Positions 40,275 through 48,969 of a stretch of DNA of 53,834 nucleotides are shown piece after piece (position 1 is the first letter of the stretch; each line of letters begins with the position of its first letter). Where the stretch lies: assembly GCA_002395085.1 (NCBI GenBank), contig DGVV01000110.1, positions 196-54,029 on the forward strand, read 5' to 3'. The DNA is from Ruminococcus sp. UBA4275. GTDB lineage: Bacteria > Bacillota > Clostridia > Oscillospirales > Ruminococcaceae. The notes below the pieces were generated by a model. It searched no databases and had not been told where the DNA came from. It saw nothing but the letters and a program-made list of their open reading frames with translations. A program made the translations under genes and the position numbers.

Positions 40275-42374
40275 TCACTCCGCAGCGGGCGGTGCAGTTG
40301 TCTCAGCAGCAGATTCCTCCGGCGGCATCAGCCACGCCAGATAGTCTGCAAGCCGGTATGCTGCACCTGCTGTCAGCGGGGAACGCCCCTCTGCAAGCTC
40401 CGGCACAAACTGTTCCGGTATCACAAATGTCTCGCCGCCGCTCACAAACCAGACCAGTCTGCGGTAAGGGCTGTCCGCGCAGACCAGCAGCAGCACATCG
40501 GAGGGTTCTGCGGTGCGGGTATCAAGCTGCCGTTCAATCTCCATCAGATCAAACCACGCTTCCGGCAGATTTCCCTCGCTGTCTGCGGGAATATTTTCCT
40601 CCAGATACAATCCCCCGTCCCCGGACTGCGCCAGACAGAGAATGCCGGCAGTTTCCGCATTGCGGTACGGGATGAGATAACTTGCAGCCGGCAGCGTATC
40701 GCGTGAAAGTGCCGACAGTTCCTCTGCGGTAATCCGGTAATACACAATGCCCTGTGCGGTGTTCGTGCCATCCGGTGCAATGCCCGCTGCGGCAAAGAAT
40801 GCCTCTGCGCGTTCCTGTGCATCATCCTCCATGCGGCACTGCTGTGTGCGCACACCGGAAACCGGCGGCTGTGCCGTTGTCGTTGCCGCCGTCGTAACAG
40901 TCGTTGCGGTTGTGACCGTCGTTGCCGCAGTTGAAGTTGTCTCCGCGGGTACGGGCACAGACTGTACCCCGCTGCGGTATCCGCAGAAATATCCGCCTGC
41001 TGCACCTGCGCCCAGCAGCAGCAGACCTGTCAGGATACCGGTCACGGCAATGCGCGGGAAATGCTGCAAATCCCGCAGACGCGCAGCACGCGGACGCGGC
41101 TCATAGAAATCCTCACGGAATTCGAGTTTCTGCATCCGCTTCGGGAGTGCGCTTCGCTGCACCTGTTCCATCATACGGGAAGCGGTCTGTTCCGAACCGT
41201 AAAGCGCCTTGCACTGTGCCAGATCGAGTGCATCATTCCAGTACAGCACGGCAGGCATCACACCCTGCACCTGCGGGAGTTCCTCCCCGCCGCTGCGGAG
41301 CAGATCGGCTGCCTGCACAATCTGTTCCATTGAGCGTGAATTGTCATCCCTTGCAAGAAAACCGTGCAGGTCATCCGCCGGAATGCCGCGCTCCATGATA
41401 TACTGATACACCGCAAAAAGCTCGGAAACACTTGCATTTTCAAGTGAATACCGGTATTCTCCGCGGTCATAGGCATCTGCGAAGGCTGTCACGGCATCTG
41501 CCGGATAGGGTGCAGGTGCATCCTCCAGATATTGCCGCAGTTTGCCGGTGCTGAGGTACTTGCGGGTATACGCCGCAAGGAGTGCATCTGCCTGTTCGCC
41601 TTCCAGCGCATAGAGAATCGGGAGCATCAGCGGGATGTCAAAGCTGCCCGCCGGCACAGAATCAAAAAAGCGGCGGATCAGCGGTTCATCCGGCGTAAAA
41701 AGCTGCATGAGACCGGCATATTCATTCAGTTCATTGCTGCCGGCATCCGCACCGCAGGCAAATGCAATAAAATGCAGCAGCCGGACGCTGTGATTGTTGC
41801 TGTTTGCCTTGACCAGTGCCGCATAGAGGTCATCCCAGCGCGGAACAGTGCCGTCCTCTGCGGGCTGAACTGCGCCTGCTGCCGGCTCAGCAAATACCGG
41901 CAGATACGATGTCCAGGCAGGCGGCTGCATCTGCTGCCCGCTGCGGAAGACAAGCAGAACAGTCGCGCCGTAAGCGGGGGCATTCTCACTGATGATGATA
42001 TGCCCTGTGCGGGAGCGCGGCAGATGCTTCGCGGCATAGCGCAGTGCCGCCTCAAAGCTGCCGCGGTCGGGAAACAGAACAGTCCCCTGCCCGCCTGCCC
42101 CGCCGACCAGTGCGCCCAGCAGTTCCAGACCGCCGCCGCGTGAAGACTCACATTTCAGTTCCTCAGCGGTATAGAGACGGTTCTCGCGGGAATCGACCTT
42201 CTCCCCCTCAGAGATTGTGACGCGGAGTGCCTCATGTCCGCAGATCACATAATAGGGGCGGTCAGAGATGCGGCATCCCATGAGCATATCGGAGCAGCGC
42301 TGAATGGCAAGCGGCGTACCGGATTCCCATTCAAAGCCGTCGCTGCGCGAATGACGTGTTGCGCGGTAAATCAC
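40275..42374 (-). CDS. Single-pass membrane partner of the GTPase, large cytoplasmic domain
   Basis: A 699-residue protein I cannot place in a family. Residues 1-440 lack a signal peptide and should be cytoplasmic. One membrane segment spans about 441-465 (IAVTGILTGLLLLGAGAAGGYF). A Thr/Val/Ala linker (480-502, TTVTTATTVTTAATTT) and a soluble domain to the end lie outside. The start GTG 42374 overlaps the GTPase stop (GTGA) with GGAGGTGG seven bases upstream, so it is made stoichiometrically with the GTPase. The position suggests a GTPase effector that relays state across the membrane to wall-synthesis proteins; this is inference. Confidence 0.75.
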   Translation of the reverse strand: MIYRATRHSRSDGFEWESGTPLAIQRCSDMLMGCRISDRPYYVICGHEALRVTISEGEKVDSRENRLYTAEELKCESSRGGGLELLGALVGGAGGQGTVLFPDRGSFEAALRYAAKHLPRSRTGHIIISENAPAYGATVLLVFRSGQQMQPPAWTSYLPVFAEPAAGAVQPAEDGTVPRWDDLYAALVKANSNNHSVRLLHFIAFACGADAGSNELNEYAGLMQLFTPDEPLIRRFFDSVPAGSFDIPLMLPILYALEGEQADALLAAYTRKYLSTGKLRQYLEDAPAPYPADAVTAFADAYDRGEYRYSLENASVSELFAVYQYIMERGIPADDLHGFLARDDNSRSMEQIVQAADLLRSGGEELPQVQGVMPAVLYWNDALDLAQCKALYGSEQTASRMMEQVQRSALPKRMQKLEFREDFYEPRPRAARLRDLQHFPRIAVTGILTGLLLLGAGAAGGYFCGYRSGVQSVPVPAETTSTAATTVTTATTVTTAATTTAQPPVSGVRTQQCRMEDDAQERAEAFFAAAGIAPDGTNTAQGIVYYRITAEELSALSRDTLPAASYLIPYRNAETAGILCLAQSGDGGLYLEENIPADSEGNLPEAWFDLMEIERQLDTRTAEPSDVLLLVCADSPYRRLVWFVSGGETFVIPEQFVPELAEGRSPLTAGAAYRLADYLAWLMPPEESAAETTAPPAAE

Positions 42375-43705
42375 TTGCTGCCACCTCCGTAGAGCTTGAT
42401 GAGTTCGATGAGTTCATGGATGTACTGCGGGTCAAGTTGTTCGGTATCCACACGGTCAATGCCGTCGCTGCCGCGGGTTGTACCCGTGCCAAGCGGCGCA
42501 ACGCACATAATATCAGTCTGATAGCGGGAGATATTGTTGCAGTATCCCACAATGTCCGTGATGATCTTGCTGACGACATTCTGCGCTCTGCTGCTGATCT
42601 GCTGTTCGGGGGATGCATTGCGGTTGATCTCCGCGCAGACGGCATTCATGAAAGATTCCATGTCATTGGAGAAGCGGTAATTGCGGAGATTGCGCAGATT
42701 GGTATGCCGGTTCTCCGGCGGAATCTGTGCTGCTGCATCGCCCTGAAACATAAACTGCTCTGCTGCATTTGCATAGAGATCGCACTTGGAAAACGCAAGG
42801 ATGATGCGCTTATCATGCACCTGCTGCGAAAGCTCGTAAATATAGGTTGAGAGGCGGTCAATGTCGGTGATATAATCGGCGGCGTCATCGCGGCTTGTGC
42901 CGGCATCATGCGCACGGATGTCCACCAGAAAGATGATGAGATCTGCACGCAGACAAGGTTCGAGGTCAATCGGGTCGCTCGTAATTTCACCCTTTGTATC
43001 CACAATATCAACCGTCACAGGCGTACCGTCTGGGGTCTCGTAGGCAATGGACAGCGGCGGCGTGGAATGCTGTGTAGAAGGCGGCACTTCGCCCAGCACA
43101 GAGAGATTATGCGCGGTTTCGCGGTGATATTTCGCAAACAGCGGCTCGGAAATGCGCAGGTCAACTGCCGCCTCGCCGTTTGTAAATTTGTCGTACATCG
43201 CCGCTGTGAGATTGGTCTTTCCGGCAGATGTATTCGCAATCAGCACGACGCGGAAACTGTCCTGCGTCAGACTGCGGCGCGCCTCACGCTCCGTAAAGCG
43301 GTGAAAAGGGAGAATCGTGTGGCACTCGCTGCACGCAAGCTGTGTCATGGTAATCGGGCGATGCACATTGTCCACGGGGCGAATCACCGCGACCTTCCCG
43401 TTGATGACGGCAGCTTCATGCGCTTCGTCATCGGGTGTCGCATCGCGCAGCAGCACATAGTCCAGCAGCGGACGGTCAGCAGGCTTATTGCTGAGGTAGC
43501 CAAGCTGTTCCCAGGCCGCCTCATCGGTCATGCGAACCTCATCCGGACGGAACACCAGCCGGTGCGCATCAAAAGAGACATCATAATTCGTCAGCGTCTC
43601 GCGCAGTGTCGGGTCTTCCTCCATGTACGCCTCATAGCCGCATCGGATCGGAACAACAAAGCACGGACGGGCATTTTTGCTGAAACAGTATTTGCAGATT
43701 TCCAT
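42371..43705 (-). CDS. Zinc-ribbon P-loop GTPase-like protein
   Basis: A 444-residue cytoplasmic protein. The N-terminus has MEICKYCF (C4-x2-C7) and a second pair C125-x2-C128 (ACSEC), which probably form a split zinc ribbon around an inserted domain. The nucleotide domain starts at about 150. The P-loop ANTSAGKT (157-164) has Ala for the first Gly, the G3-like motif is DIVDTKGE, and FSKCD serves as the G4 (NKxD) motif, so GTP is likely. The pattern recalls the double-GTPase (DO-GTPase) families linked with bacterial conflict and regulatory systems, but I could not confirm this. ATG 43705 has AAAGGAGA upstream; a GTG at 43726 has none. It is coupled to the bitopic partner. Confidence 0.8.
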   Translation of the reverse strand: MEICKYCFSKNARPCFVVPIRCGYEAYMEEDPTLRETLTNYDVSFDAHRLVFRPDEVRMTDEAAWEQLGYLSNKPADRPLLDYVLLRDATPDDEAHEAAVINGKVAVIRPVDNVHRPITMTQLACSECHTILPFHRFTEREARRSLTQDSFRVVLIANTSAGKTNLTAAMYDKFTNGEAAVDLRISEPLFAKYHRETAHNLSVLGEVPPSTQHSTPPLSIAYETPDGTPVTVDIVDTKGEITSDPIDLEPCLRADLIIFLVDIRAHDAGTSRDDAADYITDIDRLSTYIYELSQQVHDKRIILAFSKCDLYANAAEQFMFQGDAAAQIPPENRHTNLRNLRNYRFSNDMESFMNAVCAEINRNASPEQQISSRAQNVVSKIITDIVGYCNNISRYQTDIMCVAPLGTGTTRGSDGIDRVDTEQLDPQYIHELIELIKLYGGGSK

Positions 43706-43722
43706 ATTCCGGCGTTCTCCTT

Positions 43723-44778
43723 TCACAGCTTGATGCGCACTTCAATCTCATACTCGATGCCTTCATCAAGCTGATAGAACTTCTGTGCGTAGGAACGTGT
43801 GCGGGATGCAGTATTGTTGACACCGGAGACTGTCCAGACGGACTGCGGTGCCTGCGTCTCGCTGTAAATCGTGCGAATATCCTGCTGCGGCGCAATGAAC
43901 AGCAGCTTCTTGCGGTAAAGCCGCAGCATGACACGGCGGTCCAGCAGCCGGACGGCATCTTCTGTATCGCCTTGCAGCACAACCGGTGTCTCGGCGGCGC
44001 TGCGGATGTCGTAAATGTAAAAGACACCGTTCACTTCTCTGCGCGTTTCGCGGATGAACTGCTTGATCTCACCGCTGCCGACGGTGCTGTTCTTCGTGCG
44101 GCTTGCAGCGGAACAGCGTTCCAGAGAGAGGGTGTCGCCGCAGAAAAAGGACACGATCACATGGCCTTCATCATCGCGCTGCGTCACCTTGACAATCACG
44201 CGCACATTATCCTTTTCAGGGCTGAGATCCGCAAACCAGCTTTCGGAATCGGCCACTGCGGTTTCAGCCGCCGGACGGTTCTCTCTGCGCGCCGGTGCAG
44301 CGGAAGATGCTGCTGCGGGCTGTGCCGCTTCTCCCTCCGGCACAAACCATCGCCGGATCCGCTTGGGCAGCGGCAGATTTTCTGCGGTTTTTCCGGGCTT
44401 TGCGGCGTTTTGTTCAATGAGATCATTCAGAGACATACCATTGCTCCCTTCTCTGCGTGCAGATGCAGCAGAAGCTTTCTGCATTTTCTGTAAAACCGCC
44501 GGCAGCAGATGCATCAGCAACCACAGCACGGCAAGCAGCGCAATCCCGCGCAGCAGATTCAGCAGAAACAGCCGGTCCAGCACCGGATCTGTCCGCACGG
44601 CGATGTAATCAGACAGGCGGAAGGAAAAGGAAAACAAATCCTGCCGCAGATCCTCCGGACTGCCCCCGAATACCACCGTACCGGTACGGCAGGCGGTGAT
44701 AATCGCGTAAATCAGGGCGGCGGCGATATAGCACAGTGTCACAGGCACATCCGAGCGCCTGCTTTTTGCCTTTGCCAT
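43723..44778 (-). CDS. Two-TM protein with cytoplasmic domain
   Basis: A 351-residue protein with two membrane segments near the N-terminus (about residues 13-33 and 72-96). A low-complexity Ala/Glu/Arg linker follows, then a C-terminal beta-rich domain (from about 180), including RVIVKVTQRDDEGHVIVSFFCGD. No recognised domain. With both ends inside the cell, it could hold the GTPase at the membrane. GAGGAGG lies seven bases before ATG 44778; it starts 3 nt after the pseudo-PBP gene and ends 17 nt before the GTPase start. Confidence 0.75.
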   Translation of the reverse strand: MAKAKSRRSDVPVTLCYIAAALIYAIITACRTGTVVFGGSPEDLRQDLFSFSFRLSDYIAVRTDPVLDRLFLLNLLRGIALLAVLWLLMHLLPAVLQKMQKASAASARREGSNGMSLNDLIEQNAAKPGKTAENLPLPKRIRRWFVPEGEAAQPAAASSAAPARRENRPAAETAVADSESWFADLSPEKDNVRVIVKVTQRDDEGHVIVSFFCGDTLSLERCSAASRTKNSTVGSGEIKQFIRETRREVNGVFYIYDIRSAAETPVVLQGDTEDAVRLLDRRVMLRLYRKKLLFIAPQQDIRTIYSETQAPQSVWTVSGVNNTASRTRSYAQKFYQLDEGIEYEIEVRIKL

Positions 44779-44781
44779 AGA

Positions 44782-46071
44782 TTACACCTCCTCATGTGTG
44801 ATGAAATATGCGATGCAGCGCGGCAGACGCAGAATGCAGCGGTTTCGGGTATAGAAGCCGTCCGGTGCATTACGCGCATACAGGATGAAACATTTGTCCG
44901 CAGAGCCGTCTTTTGCGCGGATGCAGCCTGTCACGTACAAAAAGCCGCCGCTGCTGCTCTCATAGTATGCAATGTCTGCGGTATCGGTATGCAGGGTGCG
45001 GGCAAAGCGCGCCATGCATTGACTGCGCAGTTCCTCCGGCAGATCCGCGCCGCATTTTGCAGGCTGTTCCCCGCCGATGCGTGTGCCGTCCTCCGCCGTG
45101 CGGGGCAGCGCGGCAATGAGGGTCGGGGTTGCGGTGTGACCGGAAAAAATCCGCTGCGTGATGCTGCATACGTGCAGCGGGCTGAGTGACCCGTCATCCG
45201 CCTCATCCAGCATATCAAAATCCGTCAGGAAATGATAGCGCTGCACAGTGACATCCGCTCCGTTTTCATCCGGTGCAGTCCGCACGGAACGCAGCGCATG
45301 ATAATCAAACCAGCGAGCCAGCTCCTCCTCTGTCAGCCCGAAGCCCGTGACCGCCTCCGCGCCGATGCAGGATTCAAGCTGTGTCAGACCGCTTTTCTCG
45401 GCACGGAGTGCCTCCAGTTCGCTGCTTCCGGTGAGATCACCCGCCACGCTTGTCGCAGTCATGACCTCAATTCTGCCGCTCGCGGTATCCTGCACAATGC
45501 AGCCGCCGGAAATGCCGTTATCCAGCAGCAGCCGGTAGATATTGCGCTCCGTATTGCTGCGCAGCGAGAGACACAGGTCTGCGCCGGTGATGAAATCTTC
45601 GCTCGTCACCTCCGCAGTCCGCATCAGCGCCTCCGGCCCCATGATGCTTTCCGCAGGACTTTCCGTATCGCCGTAAAGATACATACACAGGCGGTTCCGC
45701 TGATATTCATAGGTCTTTTCATCAGCACTCAGCGGCAGAATCTGCTGCCCATAGATGCAGTCTCCTGCTGCATCATAAATACTGCCAAGCTGCGCATAAT
45801 AGGTCTGCGGGGCGTAGGTGACATTATATGCAGCAAATTCCCGCGCAAGATTGCCCCGCGCCGTCTCAGTCAGATTCAGGCTGTGAAAAGCCGCATGAAC
45901 CGTATCATCGCCGCCGGCATCCGGCAGACCTCCGGTTTTGCCGGTATTGCCGTTTTTGAGCGGATGACGCGTAAACCAGCAGACGCACACCGCCGTCACG
46001 CCGAACAGCACCGAGAGATACAGTCTGCGCTTACCGACTGCGCTGAGCGGTTTTTTTGCTTGTTCTTGCAT
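44782..46071 (-). CDS. PBP-like protein lacking the catalytic motifs (pseudo-transpeptidase)
   Basis: A 429-residue protein with a membrane segment near the N-terminus (about residues 16-33) and an extracytoplasmic part resembling class B PBPs. LGSIYDAAGD matches the GxIxDRNG start of such proteins. GADLCLSLRSNTERNIYRLLLD followed by GGCIVQDTASGRIEVMTATS matches the start of the transpeptidase domain, and SPLHVCSITQRIFSGHTATPTLI the TPLQ...NGG region. No SxxK, SxN or KTG motif is present. It overlaps the SEDS gene by 41 nt, as a FtsW-PBP pair would. It is probably a structural or regulatory subunit. Confidence 0.75.
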   Translation of the reverse strand: MQEQAKKPLSAVGKRRLYLSVLFGVTAVCVCWFTRHPLKNGNTGKTGGLPDAGGDDTVHAAFHSLNLTETARGNLAREFAAYNVTYAPQTYYAQLGSIYDAAGDCIYGQQILPLSADEKTYEYQRNRLCMYLYGDTESPAESIMGPEALMRTAEVTSEDFITGADLCLSLRSNTERNIYRLLLDNGISGGCIVQDTASGRIEVMTATSVAGDLTGSSELEALRAEKSGLTQLESCIGAEAVTGFGLTEEELARWFDYHALRSVRTAPDENGADVTVQRYHFLTDFDMLDEADDGSLSPLHVCSITQRIFSGHTATPTLIAALPRTAEDGTRIGGEQPAKCGADLPEELRSQCMARFARTLHTDTADIAYYESSSGGFLYVTGCIRAKDGSADKCFILYARNAPDGFYTRNRCILRLPRCIAYFITHEEV

Positions 46072-47560
46072 ATTCTTCCTCCCATCTGAGGCAGCAGATA
46101 ATCAGAACGGACAGTACGAGACAAACCAGAAGATTGGAAAGTCCCTTGCTGACGAACGGCAGCGGCACGCCCGTAAAGAACAGAAAAGTCAGATTCGAGA
46201 CAACGTGTACAGCCGCGTGCGTCAGGGTATAGAGTGCGGCAAGCTGTGCCGTGTGGAACAAGGCTGTCCGCAGCGGTGGCATCCGGCGGCTGCGCACGGT
46301 ATTATCCAGCCGGTAAAACACCCGTGCCAGCAGAACCGTATAGTAGCCGATCACGGCGAGTGCCGCGACGCTGCCGAATACCGAAACCAGATTGACAAAT
46401 GAGAAATCTTCAATACGGGTATATGCCTTGCCGTTGAGGGATACCTGATACGGTACAATGCTGCGCAGCAATGCACTCTGCCGCAGAACAGTCCGCAGTT
46501 CCAGCACCTGCGGGAACTGTTCCAGACCGTACAGACGGTTCCAGCGCTCCATGCCGAGTGTTTCGGTGATGAACGCCGGATAGGTTGTCCTGCGGAATAC
46601 GCGGTCTGCGATGAAGCCGGCAGCATAGGCACATCCGCCCAGTTCCGCCAGAACCATTCCCCAGCGGCTGCTGTAGAAATAGAAGACCGTCAGCACCGCA
46701 AAAATCGCAGTGATGATGGCGCTTCCGAACTCCCCGCCCAGCAGATACATCCCCGCAGTAACGCCGCAGAGGAGAAAACCGGAAATACCCGCAAAGGCAT
46801 CGGAAATGCCGGTACTGCCCTGCTTTTTGCAGTCACGGCTGTAACGCAGCAGAAGCAGCAGCACAAACAGCACCAGCCGGAAGCCTTCGATGCACTTATT
46901 GCGCAGATTCAGCCGTGCAAGATCAGTCGAACGAACATTGCGGAAAAAGACGAAAAACAGTCCCGCACCGGCTGCCGCATACAGCAGCATCAGCAGCACC
47001 AGACATTTCGGATCACGCAGCACAGCCCCCGCCTTCTCCGCAAATGCGGCAAACGGGGCGGGCGTTTCTGCCGCTGCGGATTCTCTGCTGCGGCGCCGCC
47101 TGCGCTGTTTTCTGCGTCGGCTGCGCTGCACAAACGGCAGCCTTGCCCAATTCTGCATCAGGGAAACAAAAGCGCCTGCAAGTGCAATCATCAGCAGCGG
47201 GATGTACCATTCCAGCGCATACTGCGCAATCTCTCCGCGGCTGCGGTCTGCCGAATAGCCGACAATGTAGAAATCAAAGAAGCAGCCCAGCTCAATCATC
47301 GCGAGAAAGAAGCTGATATACGACCACGAAAGCTGTCCCACACCTCTCCTGCGGAACGGGAAGCAGTACAGCAGCGTTTTCAGCAGCGCGCCTGCCAGCA
47401 GATAACCCAGAAACATCAGGCACAGCGGCAGACGGTTATCAAAGCCGTCCTGCGCGGGCGTATTGCCCGCAAACCAGAAGCCTGCAACCGTTCCGAGGAA
47501 CAGTTCCGGCAGAAACAGCGTCAGCCACGGAATGCGCGAACCGGTAAACGGTTTTGACAT
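46031..47560 (-). CDS. Divergent SEDS (FtsW/RodA/SpoVE-like) membrane protein
   Basis: A 509-residue protein with about ten to twelve membrane segments. SEDS landmarks near the end are IEDFSFVNLVSVFGSVAALAVIGYY (aligning to the TDFIFAVIGEEFG region of RodA/FtsW, with its Asp kept) and GVPLPFVSKGLSNLL (464-473 on), matching TGIPLPFVSYGGSSLL. SEDS proteins are lipid-II polymerases working with a class B PBP. Here an unusual Arg-rich cytoplasmic loop (RSRRRKQRRRRRSR, about residue 145) and a long first half make it divergent. CGAAAGGAGG precedes ATG 47560. Confidence 0.8.
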   Translation of the reverse strand: MSKPFTGSRIPWLTLFLPELFLGTVAGFWFAGNTPAQDGFDNRLPLCLMFLGYLLAGALLKTLLYCFPFRRRGVGQLSWSYISFFLAMIELGCFFDFYIVGYSADRSRGEIAQYALEWYIPLLMIALAGAFVSLMQNWARLPFVQRSRRRKQRRRRRSRESAAAETPAPFAAFAEKAGAVLRDPKCLVLLMLLYAAAGAGLFFVFFRNVRSTDLARLNLRNKCIEGFRLVLFVLLLLLRYSRDCKKQGSTGISDAFAGISGFLLCGVTAGMYLLGGEFGSAIITAIFAVLTVFYFYSSRWGMVLAELGGCAYAAGFIADRVFRRTTYPAFITETLGMERWNRLYGLEQFPQVLELRTVLRQSALLRSIVPYQVSLNGKAYTRIEDFSFVNLVSVFGSVAALAVIGYYTVLLARVFYRLDNTVRSRRMPPLRTALFHTAQLAALYTLTHAAVHVVSNLTFLFFTGVPLPFVSKGLSNLLVCLVLSVLIICCLRWEEEYARTSKKTAQRSR

Positions 47561-47619
47561 ACGCAGAATGCCTCCTTTCGATGAATAACGTGCAGCCGCC
47601 TGAATAGCCGCAGAACCCT

Positions 47620-48954
47620 TCAGTAATACAGCAGCCGGATCACGTACTGCCGCAGGATGCCCGGCGCTGCATACACCAGATCATCCTCCAGCGCACGGTA
47701 ATGCGCACTCCGCGGCAGGCAGCACCGCACGATTGCATCAGGGGCGGTACAGGCGCGGTACGCACTGTCATAATGCACACTGTCGGAGCGCACGGTATCT
47801 GCAAGCTGATACAGCGAATCTGATGTAAAGCTCGTCTCCGCAATGCCCTCCGCCGGATACGGCAGACTGCCGTCTGCAAGCCGCTTGAACAGCGCAAACA
47901 GCGCATCCGTCAGCGCACATTCCCGCTGCGCATAAACTGCTTCTCCGGCTCTTGCGCCGTCACAGTGCAGATACGCAATCGCCTGCGCCCATGTACACGC
48001 CGTCTGTGCGGCATCGCCCGAAGCCGGCAGCGGCAGCATCACGGCAGAAGAGCCCTCTGCTGCCTGCATTGCGGCATTGATTCTGTTGATTTCCGCCGCC
48101 GTCATGCTGATCTGCAAACCGCCGGCAGATGCGGCTGCCGCTTCCAGAAATGTGCTGTCCAGACAAACCGTATCGCGGATGCGCAGATAATACTGCTCCT
48201 CCACCAGCAAAGCGATCTCGGCAGCGGAATGATCTGCGGAATAATCGCGGATGCTCTCATAGCAGCCGGGCGTAATCTCCGCATACAGCCCCGTATTCAG
48301 ATACAGCGGCTGTACAGCGGAATTGCCGTGCCGGAAGCTGAGAATCTCCAGCAGAGCGGCTTTGTTTTCAGCATCGCGGCAAATGAGCAGCACATTATCC
48401 AGCGCCGCATCGTCAATGACATCCTGCCGCTGCGTATGCGAAAGCCGCAGTGAAACGGTATTTGCAAGCAGCGCATCGGTGCGCCGCAGCCGCAGATACG
48501 GCACAAAGCCGATTGCGGCAAGGGCAGTCAGTGCGGCAGCAGCCGTCACCGCAAAGCCAAGGCTCGCCATACGCAGCGTATGCAGAAACGACGGCACAGG
48601 AAACAGCACCAGCAAACGGTGTCCGCGGTAAGGATAGAGCGTCATGCCGGAGACAATCTGCTCCTCACCCGCGCTCACCGCCACAAATGACCGCTTATCC
48701 GCACGGCTCTGCCGGTAGAATTTAATGGCATTCGGATTGCCGGTAATGCGTTCCGTCGCGGGAACAACCCGCAGCGTCCAGCGGTAAAATACAAAGATCC
48801 AGCGGTTCTCGCGATAGCTGATCGGGCGGCGCAGCAGCAGCGCCAGCAGAAATACCAGCAGCACCGCGCCCAGCAGAATATGCAGACTGCCGGTTGCGAG
48901 CAGGCAGCCGATGAACGCCAGCAGCATCACTGCACAGAAGATCGTAAGTGCCAT
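47620..48954 (-). CDS. Membrane protein with a degenerate LCP-like domain
   Basis: A 444-residue protein with two membrane segments at the N-terminus (about 3-41), a cytoplasmic loop, and a third (about 128-152). The outer domain begins LDNVLLICRDAENKAALLEILS. This and LDSTFLEAAAASAGGLQISM resemble LytR-CpsA-Psr (LCP) enzymes, which attach glycopolymers to peptidoglycan. The LCP pyrophosphate-binding SIPRDTYV is replaced by PLYLNTGLYAEI, so the Arg-Asp pair is missing and catalysis is doubtful. GTAAGGAGG precedes the ATG. It lies between the PBP and SEDS genes, with a 59-nt gap downstream. Confidence 0.65.
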   Translation of the reverse strand: MALTIFCAVMLLAFIGCLLATGSLHILLGAVLLVFLLALLLRRPISYRENRWIFVFYRWTLRVVPATERITGNPNAIKFYRQSRADKRSFVAVSAGEEQIVSGMTLYPYRGHRLLVLFPVPSFLHTLRMASLGFAVTAAAALTALAAIGFVPYLRLRRTDALLANTVSLRLSHTQRQDVIDDAALDNVLLICRDAENKAALLEILSFRHGNSAVQPLYLNTGLYAEITPGCYESIRDYSADHSAAEIALLVEEQYYLRIRDTVCLDSTFLEAAAASAGGLQISMTAAEINRINAAMQAAEGSSAVMLPLPASGDAAQTACTWAQAIAYLHCDGARAGEAVYAQRECALTDALFALFKRLADGSLPYPAEGIAETSFTSDSLYQLADTVRSDSVHYDSAYRACTAPDAIVRCCLPRSAHYRALEDDLVYAAPGILRQYVIRLLYY

Positions 48955-48969
48955 AGACGTTCTCCCTCC

